From Diphasiastrum complanatum (taxonomy: Eukaryota > Streptophyta > Lycopodiopsida > Lycopodiales > Lycopodiaceae): a stretch of 64,000 nucleotides of DNA. Position numbers and translations under genes: made by a program. The stretch covers positions 52,704,708 through 52,768,707 of the forward strand of contig CM055099.1 of assembly GCA_029204225.1 (NCBI GenBank), given 5' to 3'. Positions 35,890 to 45,654 of this stretch are shown here, piece after piece. Below the pieces are notes generated by a model that searched no databases, was not told the origin of the DNA, and worked only from the letters and a program-made list of their open reading frames with translations. Positions within the stretch are counted from its first letter, which is position 1. Each line of letters starts with the position of its first letter.

Positions 35890-37680
35890 TGTTTTACCAA
35901 GAAAGTCAACAAAGGAAATGATAAAAAATGCTCGGTTTGAAAAAAATGAAAAATGAAATTGTAGAGACTGTTTTGATTAAGGTTCAATCATACTTGGATG
36001 CAAATGTGATACAAGGTCCATGTGATGTATCTGGAATTAGCAGAAATGCTTATTCTGCTTTTTTTAGAATAGTTAAAAAAGCTTTTTCCCAAGTGATGGT
36101 GAAGAAAATTTATCTTCCGTGTCCATATCGGGTAAGATTAGCTAAAAATTTTTATAATGATGGAATGTTCAAAATAGTTGGCCAACTACTTCATATAACT
36201 GAATTATACAAATCAGAATATGGTGAGCTCAATTACAACAAATGCAATAATATTTTCCTTGATATTGAAAATGTTCTAAAATACATTATTCGATTCTATA
36301 AACTAGACGAACATCAAGTAAATGGACATATCATTATTGTAATAAAATTGGATGAAGCTGAAATCATCAAGAAGTTGGAATGAGTGAGTGTCACTTTGAT
36401 GAACAAAATTTGAGATACAAATGATCGAACGTTTAGTGTTCAATAGAAAAATCACATATGGTGGTTGGCGGCATTCCAGGTATACATTTCAATTTTCATT
36501 TAGAATATCTTTATTAACAATTCATACCTTGCCAGTTTTTATTGACATGTCATGCATTACTTGTTTCTCTACAGGTCTTGAAAGAGGACCATAAAATACT
36601 TTCATGGATATTTTCAAGAACAAATTATGGCGAGATTATAAAGAGACATTTGGAGGGTCAAAAATCTATAGTTGAGAACCATGGAAGTTTTCAAATTCAA
36701 TGGCACCTTGCAGGGGATTTGAAAACATTAAAATGTATCTATAATGTCTCTCATGGGCCAACATCAAAGCATCCATGTCTTTATTGCATGAAGGATTACT
36801 ACAATATGAATTTGGGACGATCAACAAACATTGGCCCAACACGAGACGCTGAATATCCAAATATGAAAAGTGTTCTGCCAATTTCATTAAAATATGTTCA
36901 CATATGCACATTGCATGCTGAGATTCGTATTATTGAAAAACTTATTTACCTGCATATTCTACTAGCATGGAATCATAAACCAGAGTCTGTGGCTAAAGCA
37001 ACAATTAGGAGGTTGGAAATAGTTCTGTCAAATGCAAGACTACATAAAGGGAATGTCACGATTGAGAAAAGTGAGACTCTCCAGGAAAAAAGGAAACGTT
37101 CCTAATAAGCCATCAATTGGAGGTGCTAAAGCAAGAAGATTCTTATCCAATCACACATGCAAAGAATCAAGTGTCGGATACAAAATTTGGAGAGAAATTG
37201 TTCAAGCCACACGAACACTGAAAGGAAGTAATCGAGTGGAAAAGGGACAAGTTTGGACCAACTTAGACAAACTCAGAGGTGTTATCAGAAAAGAAAACCT
37301 ACCATCAGAAGATATCAAGATTTGCAAAATCATTGCACCACATCTGTAAAATTTGTACATGATTGTTGGGGAAAAGACAACGTTACTCATTACGTGGTGC
37401 TAATCTATATCATTATCCGGTACTTTTCTCATTCAGGCTTATATTTTTTTCTACTGATGTAACTAATCAAAACTATTGTTTGCAGCACATCCTTCTTCAT
37501 CATGCAACTTATTTTGCAAAGGAATATGAGAGCTTAAGTATCTGGTCATCACAAGGCATGGAAAAATCTCATTAGCGAGCAAGGGGAGCATTTCATAGAG
37601 CAACAAATCATGAAGGACACAATTCAAGAAATAAATATTTAGTTCAACTTTTTTAGTGGTTTTATAGAAGAGCACAATTT
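35890..37680 (+). pseudogene. DDE-type transposase-like relic with HPCLYC zinc motif
   Basis: Plus-strand coding interrupted by two apparent introns and by stops. First part 35890-36380 (a 151-codon frame at 35928-36383). Second part 36560-37105: WHLAGDLKTLKCIYNVSHGP, then TSKHPCLYCMKDYYN, then VHICTLHAEIRIIEKLIYLH. Third part 37100-37390: KPSIGGAKARRFLSNHTCKE, NLYMIVG or VHDCWGKDNVTHYV depending on frame. Fourth part from 37485: LSIWSSQGMEKSH. The Asp of KLDEAE (about 36350), the Asp of AGDLK (36716-36718) and the Glu of QGMEKSH (37561-37563) are spaced like a DDE triad. A C-x2-C between the second Asp and the Glu is typical of inserted zinc motifs. The triad is my inference. I cannot name the superfamily. 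Confidence 0.5.
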
Positions 37681-37790
37681 AGATATCAAGCTAAAAACTC
37701 GCTAAGTATTATGATATCTCGAAAGGCATTCAAATTCATAACAAAAGAGAGATCCTTGTAATATATCAAAAATCTATTACAGAAAATTAT

Positions 37791-39269
37791 TTAATTATCA
37801 TCATCATCCTCTTCAAGATTCAGACGGATAGTATTGTCATGAAGGAATAATCTCCTTTCATATGGATCCAAAAATTCTAAATTTATTCTCTTGCTCATAT
37901 CAATGTAACCCGAATAAAGGGCCATTGCAGATGATCTTTTCGTAGTCTCATTGGGAGTATAGCCCAATATCTTAATAGCCAAATCTCTTTTCACAAAAAT
38001 TATTTTATATGTTCCTCTTGCGTACTTATGGCCTCCTAAACAAACTGATAATGATTTGATGGCCATAATGACAATGGTTGCATATGGATTAAAAGACGAA
38101 TGATATACACAAATCTCATTATTTTGAAAGTGTCTCAAATAATGAGATAGAGACACATCTTTTCTCCCGGCTGATACACCACAGACGTCTCCATGTCTCA
38201 TACCAAAGGCATCTATTTCAATAGCATCCTGTAAACGAGGAAAGAAAATAAATTTAGAATTATACATTACACTGCAAACTCAATAAGAACACTGAACAAT
38301 ATCAATACCAATATAATATCTATGTACCAGATTATAATCATCGTAATCAATGACGTTTGCTTTGCTAATGACATGTCCTCCAATGGCCCCTAAATTTTCG
38401 GAGGGGATATATCTAGGCCTTGGGGGATATTTTTTTTGGAATTCCAAAAATTCCTCCTCTATAGGCAAAGTTTTTTCATAGGCTTTAGATTTTTCAATCA
38501 TGGCCTCCAAGGCCTCATTGCCAAATTTCCAATTGCCATCTTTATCATAATTTATCTCACTTTCAAGGTCATCATATGAGTAATCAACAATGTCAGAAAA
38601 TTCAGATAAATTTTGAGCAAAAATTGAGAGGATTTCATCCTCTCTCAAATTCAAAACATCTTCTATATCATTAAATGAAATATAACTTTCATTATTTATA
38701 AAATATAAGGGAACATCAAGTAGAGTTAATTGATTAACAGGAGATGCAGATGGAAGAGAATCAGAGAGGATTACAGAACGAGAGAGAGAGCTTTTTGATA
38801 ATATGAAGCCATAGATGCTTCAACTTCAACCCCTATATCAGTTTCTGCATCATCTACATTAACTGGAGTATGTGCAGATGCTTCAATCAATGGAACAATT
38901 GAAAATTCAACATACTCATCATTTGGAATTTCAGCAGAGATGTAAAAGACAAATGTCATTCCTTTGATAAGAAGGTAATATATTCTTTTGTGGATATCAC
39001 AATATATATTTCTTTTGAAATGGTCATGCAGGTTAGAGTACTTTCTATTGTGTTTATGCTTAGAGGATGGTTGGGAATGCACAAGGTCCTGAAAATGAAT
39101 GAAACAAAAACTATTTATATCCAAAACAGGAGTACTAATAAACTAGCTTATCGATATCAAAGGGAGCAAAAAAAATACTAGCAAAATACTCTAATTTCTC
39201 AGATGAAATGTCGCTGACATTAAAAAAATCCAAAAGTTTGTGATCTGAGGACATGGAGGGACTAGCCAT
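37791..39269 (-). pseudogene. Unknown transposon gene with acidic C-terminus
   Basis: The start ATG at 39267-39269 opens MASPSMSSDHKLLDFFNVSD, 42 codons to a probable donor near 39144. The second exon begins at 39088 after a TTTCAG acceptor (DLVHSQPSSKHKHNRKYSN) and runs to about 38290 with one frameshift in a CT run near 38780. The last exon runs from about 38238 to the stop at 37791 (DAIEIDAFGMRHGDVCGVSA ... NLEEDDDDN). Total is about 420 residues with no recognised domain. It is divergent to the H3-protease gene and convergent with the transposase relic. The first copy of the 18-bp motif lies only 10 bp upstream of the start codon. Confidence 0.5.
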
Positions 39270-41078
39270 ATTGAACCTGATATCGCTTCAACGCGACAGA
39301 CTGATATCGGTAGAGGAATGAACAAGAGTGCGTGCGTTGATCCAATATCGTTAGGACGAGATTAAAATTTGCCGCGAGCACACGTCAGAAGTGGTTGATA
39401 TCAATTCAGCGTGCCTAAATGAATCCGACCATGTATTGTTTGAGAAGGCGTGCATCGATTCGATATCGCGAGATAGAAAGAAAACAAAAAGACTAGTGAG
39501 TTCAGAATAAAAGATCACGGAATCGAAATATGGCAAGTGGTGCCCATATTTATAGCCAATTTCTGTTGATCACAGCCATACATTTGAAACATAGCCTATA
39601 TTTATCCACCAATCAGAGTGAGACAAATTTGTACCTATGCCGGAATACATTAACTAGTCTATCACTAGATTCAACGAATCATCATTAGCCCTGACCCTAG
39701 AATTCTACGCCGAAATACATTAAATATTCAATCAGTAGCCTCCTCGAATAATCATTAAACAAATAATAAACAAATGATAAATGGACATCATTGAAAAACG
39801 TGAACAAAAAGTATTATTACAATCTCTCGTCCTATTTAAGCAGAGTAAAGACGAGATTTTTTCTTTTGAGATAATGTTCATTCAGAATATTTTCATTAGC
39901 CATTCATAAGGTTCTTTAATATAGTTTTTTTACATATCAAATATCAGATCAGCGCGCCTGGCAGAAGATGGTTATTCTCCATTTGGACTGCGCGCGTCGA
40001 CTCACTATTCCAAGAACAAAAATATTTTTGAAATTTTGAAAACTATTGGACCCCATTATGCATGCTCAAAGCTTGATTCTGTAGACTCTTCATACTGTCC
40101 AAAATTACGCAGAATCTATCGAGTCAAGTTCTGATCATTCATATTTCGTCCAATATCGGTTCAACGCACGAGAATAGCACCTCTGGTTTTCACATGTTGT
40201 ATATGCGCGTTGATTAGCTATCGGGTGAAATACTGGCTATCGGATCAGCGCGCCTTTGGAGAAGACAATGATTTTTCACTTGGACTGTGAGCGTCGAATC
40301 GCTATTGTAGGAAAAAAAGGATTTTGAAAAATTTTCAAAATTGTTGGAGGGTATTTTGCATGATCAAACCTTGATTCGATAGACTCTTCATATTGTCCAA
40401 AGCTAAGGAGAATCTATTGAGTCAAGCTTTGATCATTCATATTATCTTCCAATATCGGTTTAGCGCACGGGAATAGCCTCTCTAGTTTTCACATGCAGTA
40501 TATGCGCATCGATTTGCTATTGGGTGAAATAATGGCCATTGGACTTTTTCAAAATTATAGTGATTGGATATAAAAAAGGTCAGATATTTATAACTTAACC
40601 TTGTCAATTTCAACAATAAATTGTAGATGTGACCATACTTTTGTAACTTTAATTGTAGATGTGACCATACTTTAGTTGAAATTTGAAATTAATTCTGGTT
40701 TATTCGATATTGACTAATCATTTTGATGATAGATGAATATTTAGTTTGATTTGATTGAAAAGCCTCGGAGTAATCATCATCATAATTCGAGCCTTGGACA
40801 TCCAACCCACCACGTTTGCAATCATTTTGAATTTTCTCTATATATATTGATGGACGACACTGAATTTTTTTTGCTTAAAGTTCTTACAGTTCTCTATATC
40901 CATGCAATAGCAATTCAGCGCGCTCAAAACAAACTTCCTATGATCCGCTATTACTCGCGTGCATCCATCCGCTACCAGCTATCGGTTTGGTTGAGCTCAA
41001 GTATCAGTTCGAAGCGCTCAACCTGACTTCTGATCTTGGGTTCTCCTTCTTCACACGTTGATCCGATATTGGACATTA
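39270..41078. promoter_or_regulatory. Divergent promoter region with eight inverted motif pairs
   Basis: 1.8 kb between two divergent start codons (39269 minus, 41079 plus). It contains sixteen copies of a motif with consensus ATATCGGWTCRRCGCGC in strictly alternating orientation: plus starts at about 39279, 39397, 39941, 40152, 40236, 40451, 40906 and 41001, each followed 48-53 bp later by a minus copy (39332, 39447, 39989, 40205, 40287, 40504, 40956, 41052). The GC-rich ends face inward. The outermost copies end 10 bp from the left ATG and about 7 bp from the right ATG, so they likely overlap the two promoters. A DNA-binding site for an element-encoded protein is the simplest reading. Confidence 0.7.
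39941..40535. repeat. Tandem duplication, two units of about 296 bp
   Basis: Unit 1 (39941-40235) and unit 2 (40236-40535) share the order ATCAGCGCGCC, TTGGACTG, GTAGACTCTTCATA or its variant, TGATCATTCATAT, CCAATATCGGTT and GTGAAATA. Each carries two inverted motif pairs. The copies are well diverged, but the motifs are among the best-conserved parts. Confidence 0.75.
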
Positions 41079-42485
41079 ATGGTGCGGACCAAGAAAACAA
41101 CACGAGGCCACTCTGGTGGAATACCAATCTCAGGAGCGGGTCAGGGAAATCCACCACCACTAGCTCGTCCACCACCACCTCCTCCTAGGCCAAGGGGCAG
41201 AAGAAGAGACCCACCCTGGCTCAAGGATATTCGGAAGCTACAAAAGACAAATAATCTTCGGATTCCCAAAGCTCACATACAGAGATCCATTAGAGATGTT
41301 ACAAGAAGTCTATATGCAGATGTGAGATGGAAGGTAACGGAATTTGAGGCGCTGCACACTGCATATGAGGATTTCTAGGTGAATTTTTTTTTAGATATTG
41401 TTGTTGCAGCTGTCCATGCCAAGAGGGTGACCATCATGCCCAAGGATTTCAACATTGTGTTTAGGCTTCGGGACACATATGACAAATTTGCAGAATACTT
41501 TAGACCTACTCCCTCCTCTCCTCCAAAATAAGATTTAAGGAGGAGAAAACGAAAGCAATCTCAACCATCCCAGCTTGTTATTCGTATACAGTGCGAGAGT
41601 GTTTCAAAGAAGAGGAGATCTCTTGACCCTCCAAATAAAACGAGGGATTTTTCCAAGCCATCTCCTCTAGATGAGATTCTTTCTTCTAGGCGTTCTCCTC
41701 CCAATTCTCCTCCTAAGTCTCCTTCTTCTCCTCCCATAACTCCATCTTTACCTTCTCCTGCTAAATCTTTCTCTCCTAATCAATCTCCTCTTCCTAAATT
41801 TCCTCCTCCTACCCCCATAAATATTAGTTCCCCTCCTTCTGTTCTAGGAAATGATTTAGATGATTTTGTTAATGTAAAGGTAGAATCAATTTTAAATGAC
41901 AATTCTTTTTTTGGTTTATCTGTATTACTTTTGTCACCCCCTGCACTTGCCTTTGTAAATACTCCTCAATATGTACAGTATGACCAATTGTTAAACACGT
42001 ATCTTAAAGCTTTAGGTCCTAGATACAGTTTTAGGATGCCGAAGACCAATGCTGGTCTCCCCCTTTCTAGTTAAGATACAGGTGAATTAGAAAGTAGGGA
42101 TAAAATTCTAGGTGACAATGTAGGAGGTGGGGCCATTCAGTACTGGATGGAGTTTTTCCAGACCCCATTGTTCATAGATGTAGTATTGTTTCCCCTTCAA
42201 TTCATGGCTGCATTTGATTTTCCTGATTTCAAAAGTCTGCACAATGATATGCTCCAATACGTCAGACTGGGGACTCCAATTCTCGTGCTGGCATACATAA
42301 CAAAGTAAGTGTCTTTTTTTCAGATTTTATTATGTTGAATTTTTCATATGAATTTTGATTTCACATTGATTTGAATAAATTTATTGTTTTCTGATTGTAG
42401 TGATTATTGGAGCTTATATGTGTTATCCTTATATGTCAATGATGAGGGTGTGTGTAATCCAGTTTGTTTAAAGATGAACTCTATT

Positions 42486-42500
42486 ACACACACACACACA

Positions 42501-42586
<86 letters not shown>
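42486..42586. repeat. (CA)n microsatellite inside exon 2 of the H3-protease gene
   Basis: About 50 CA dinucleotides with one TA interruption. Coding sense is recognisable on both sides (LSLYVNDEG before, LFPVPNAKAYTKLKIVDAE after) but in different frames, so the expansion disrupts the exon. The only alternative is a short unrecognised intron here. Confidence 0.95.
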
Positions 42587-42590
<4 letters not shown>

Positions 42591-42678
42591 TGCCAGGAGC
42601 CATATCCAAAAAATACTGGAACTCTTTCCAGTACCAAATGCAAAAGCATATACAAAGCTAAAAATTGTTGATGCAGAG

Positions 42679-42860
42679 GTAAAAATTTATCAATATCGGT
42701 TTGACGCGCCCTTGTAGTTATTGTTTGGTTTCTTTTCATAATGTGTGCGCTGATCCAATATTCAAACTTATCGGTTCGACGCGCACTTGTTTCCGTTGTA
42801 GATTTAATTATAACATCATGCGCGTTGATATCTCAAAATGTTGAAATTTGGATTTTGCAG
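42679..42860. promoter_or_regulatory. Intron 2 of the H3-protease gene with two further inverted motif pairs
   Basis: Motif copies in alternating orientation at about 42691 (+), 42743 (-), 42768 (+) and 42819 (-), again 51-52 bp apart within each pair. The last copy is shortened by about five bases. The intron is otherwise noncoding and has GT/AG borders. Confidence 0.65.
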
Positions 42861-43237
42861 TCCTCTCAACAGGTTGATTCTGTCAGCTGTGGTTGGTATA
42901 CCATATGCAATGCCAAACACTTTTTTAATTGGCTTGCACTACAAGATGGACTTCCAAATCTAGAAGAGGTAATCTTTGATTAATATCTTTTAACTGTGTT
43001 TTTATTTTTTTCATATTCAAATTCCTATTAACTGATCTTTGATTAATTGCTTTTAACTATGTGTATGTTTTTTTTCAGTTTAAATGTCCGAAGGTTTCCC
43101 CAATGGAGGAAATGTACTTTAGGCATGAGACCATAAAGCTTGTGATCGAAAATTCATATCCAGTTGCAGTGGCCGAGTGTTCTCCACCCAAGCTACTTCC
43201 AACTGGAGAAATGGATTTAGAGATAATAGATAGTTGA

Positions 43238-43926
43238 TACTGATTAAATATTCATCTCACTTGATGTGGATGAGACAGACGTACAGAAAATTTTAATAGA
43301 AATATATTTACAGTTTTTCTATGGTTGTTCTTACCTGTTTTTTTTTTCTTATCAATTCAAGTTATGATTCATTCATCTTCAATTTTTACGGTTTTCCGAC
43401 ATGTTTGTTTTTCATAGCCTTGGTCTACCTTGCCTTTACCATGGTTTTTTTTGGATAAGTTCAGAATGATGATCTGATTGAACCTTTGCCACAACCAATC
43501 CAAACATGCGACATTAGTTCACTTAGATTTGTTCCAGCAAAGCTTTGATCGCATCATCATCTGAATATAGCCAAATATGCCAAGACAAGGACAATACAGA
43601 CCAAAGCAATGAAGACCAAAATACAATCGATATATACGAGACTTCAACAAGGGCAAGCGTCGATTCGATATCTGATTGTAGTGGTCATTGGAGTTCAAGT
43701 GACTGAAGATCTTCCTAATGGAGATAATGCATTTCTTGTAGGAGAGAAAGAATCTTGTTATCGAAAACTCATTATATTATCCAGTTGCAATTACATTGTG
43801 TTTTGCACCATGAAAATGGAGATCATAGAAATGAAATAGCCTCACAGAAAAAGTGGTTGATATATTTTCAAAAATGATGTATACAAAAAATTGTATTACA
43901 TAATACAAAATTCCATAGTTCATAAT
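43238..43926. other. Intergenic, with a degraded copy of the last protease exon
   Basis: Around 43708-43795 the plus strand resembles exon 4 (43085-43175): CCTAATGGAGATAATG matches CCCCAATGGAGGAAATG, and TATCGAAAACTCATTATATT resembles GATCGAAAATTCATATCC. A single minus-oriented motif copy lies at about 43656-43674. No gene was called. Confidence 0.5.
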
Positions 43927-44499
43927 TTATGGATCTTCAATTTCGATGGATGTTCCAATATCTTTGCATTTTATATGTTCTTCCTGCCTTACTCTTACCT
44001 GCACAAGAGAAATTGTTTTAGTTAATATATTTTATGAAGCTGATTCACTTATAAATAATAAAAAAAAGAAATATTTTTATATGACATAACGTACCTTCAC
44101 ACCATTCAATCGAAATTGATAGTACTGAGGTAGATCGAATTGCAACATGTCTAGTTCTGATCGAATGTGATTGAGACACCAATCTTCCTTGACCTCAACC
44201 ATTGTAAGAATGTTGTCATTTCTTTTCACTGTTATATGAAGTTGATCTTTAGAGTTTATACCAAAATATTGATCAAGTGGCTTCCAAACATTTTTGCATT
44301 TAATCCATCTTCTATAATACAGTAGCAAAGTGAGCATTTGTTTTTCGATGTGATATCTAAATGTTATGGATGAGTGACATACTCTGCACTCAACTTGCTG
44401 ATTTTGTTTGGTATCCCAACCATCATCCAACAACTTGGCGATTATTTCAGCACTCAAGTCCTTACAATAAACACTGTTTTCATTCTCCGAACATTGCAT
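43927..44499 (-). CDS. Small two-exon transposon gene, possible ubiquitin-like fold
   Basis: Exon 1 is 44499-44095 (135 codons from ATG MQCSENENSVYCKDLSAEII) and exon 2 is 43998-43927 (24 codons with stop). The GT-AG intron is phase 0. The frame is open throughout, giving a 158-residue protein. It has a possible metal-binding C-x2-C (VECRVCHS), then LHITVKRNDNILTMVEVKED and DLPQYYQFRLNGVKVRVRQE, a strand-helix-strand pattern with an FRLNG turn that resembles ubiquitin-like or other beta-grasp folds; this is inference from pattern only. It is convergent with the H3-C48 protease gene, which makes a Ubl/protease link tempting but unproven. Upstream exons may exist. Confidence 0.5.
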
Positions 44500-44569
44500 T
44501 TGAAAAAAAAATCAACAAAAATATTAAAAGGTAGATACCAACTTAATCTATTATTCTTTGATCCAGTGC

Positions 44570-45250
44570 TACATTTTAATATACTCTGAATATCAATATA
44601 TAGCCTAGAACAAAATTTTCTGAAATTGCTGCATCAGGAGAAATCCATTCCTCACTCGAAAAATCTGGTAGAGGATATGGCTCTAATCTACCAACTAAAC
44701 CATTTTTATCAGAAAAATAGATGTGATCATGAAAGAAAACTCCTTACTCTCAAACTGATTTTGGAGAACGACCTTTATATTGTAAATTACCGATATCCGA
44801 ATGTATGACATCGGTTATGCTTGCAATCGATTGAATTTTTTGCCATTCAACAAAATTTGATAGATACAAATCTGCAAATCCAACAAAAATATCACAAAAA
44901 AAATATAATTTAAAGAAAATGCTAACTTTGAAGAAATTAAATATGAAAACTTGCAATTGCATTTTCTTCTATCATTTGGATTCAAATCATGAATGTTGAG
45001 CTCATTGTGAAGATAAGCATGCTGAACTGAAACTTCTGTGATAGATTAACCGAGAGGTGATACTTTAAAATCCATTATCCTGCCTTTCCAAGAGCTTCTA
45101 TATATGTTATCCGATCTTTTTCTTTTTCGGAATGAGCCTTTTGCAAAGGAATGCATCAAGATCCATTGATATTTTTGATATATTCTTGGTATCCATTGAT
45201 CTTCTGTATTTTTTTCATTGCAAATATTGATTGCATCTTGGACTACGATT
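44570..45250 (-). pseudogene. Further minus-strand coding relic, unknown
   Basis: Minus-strand open pieces: SSWKGRIMDFKVSPLG (about 45100-45050), then SITEVSVQHAYLHNELNIHD to about 44960. After a TTTGCAG acceptor near 44906 comes DLYLSNFVEWQKIQSIASIT, and after two stops VFFHDHIYFSDKNGLVGRLE and PYPLPDFSSEEWISPDAAIS to about 44590. It has plausible coding composition, but stops interrupt it and no family is recognised. It could be the 5' part of the gene at 44499-43927. Confidence 0.35.
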
Positions 45251-45581
45251 ATGTGTAACCATTAGTCGAAAATACAAGCACACAAGCTGAGAACGAAGAA
45301 AATGTAAAGATTGCAAGGTAAACCTAAGAATGACAATTCAAAATTGGCAGTTCCACAGACACTGATGACTCAGACTTTGAGTTAGAGGACGATTGTTAGT
45401 TGTTAGTTGTTATGAGACATTGTTTATCGGACATCATTCTATTTTTTTTCGGCCTTGAGCCCAACATTATATATTTTCACGTTTTTATATTGTGCCTCTT
45501 CAAGGTTTGTATTTCGATTGGTGTTTTCTAGCATGGTCTACTTCAGTAAGTAATTATCACATTCTAATTTCTACAAACTTT

Positions 45582-45583
<2 letters not shown>

Positions 45584-45651
<68 letters not shown>
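45584..45651. repeat. (GA)34 microsatellite
   Basis: 68 bp of GA dinucleotides. Open frames through it are artefacts. Confidence 0.98.

Positions 45652-45654
<3 letters not shown>

Larger units (their letters stand above)
41079..43237 (+). pseudogene. Histone H3-like domain fused to C48 (Ulp1-type) peptidase
   Basis: Four exons: 41079-42304, 42401-42678, 42861-42968, 43079-43237, all with GT-AG introns and consistent phase. Residues 1-150 are H3-like: an H3-style N-terminus (MVRTKKTTRGHSGG), a Pro-rich tail, then DIRKLQKTNNLRIPKAHIQR, a helix-2 region with ADVRW, and VHAKRVTIMPKDF, the signature of H3 loop 2/helix 3. A Ser/Pro-rich linker (about 150-270) follows, then a C48 peptidase: GGGAIQYWMEFFQ, the exon-2 start DYWSLYVLSL (normally HW, so the catalytic His appears changed to Tyr), and QQVDSVSCGWYTICNAKHFF with the Gln and Cys of Ulp1 proteases. 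One frame runs through exon 1 but has three stops: TAG at 41376 (inside the H3 fold), TAA at 41529 and TAA at 42072. The (CA)n in exon 2 also breaks the frame. The copy is probably inactive. Confidence 0.8.
35404..45400. mobile_element. Unclassified multi-gene DNA transposon or remnant (edges not resolved)
   Basis: The block contains a transposase-like relic (+, 35.89-37.68 kb), an unknown gene (-, 39.27-37.79 kb), a divergent promoter region with a motif array (39.27-41.08 kb), a histone H3-like/C48 protease gene (+, 41.08-43.24 kb) and a small gene (-, 44.50-43.93 kb), plus further minus-strand coding relics to about 45.25 kb and a short acidic plus-strand open stretch ending near 45400 (DTDDSDFELEDDC). 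C48 proteases accompany transposases in several eukaryotic DNA transposon groups, which supports the reading. I found no terminal inverted repeats, so the extent is provisional. Confidence 0.5.

Noticed and set aside
42305-42323. An 18-bp intron (GTAAGT to TTTCAG) after exon 1 of the H3-protease gene
   Set aside because: Too short to splice. The acceptor at 42399-42400 gives correct phase and leads into YWSLYVL.
42404-42739. Cys-Val repeat frame antisense to the H3-protease gene
   Set aside because: Translation of the (CA)n tract on the opposite strand.
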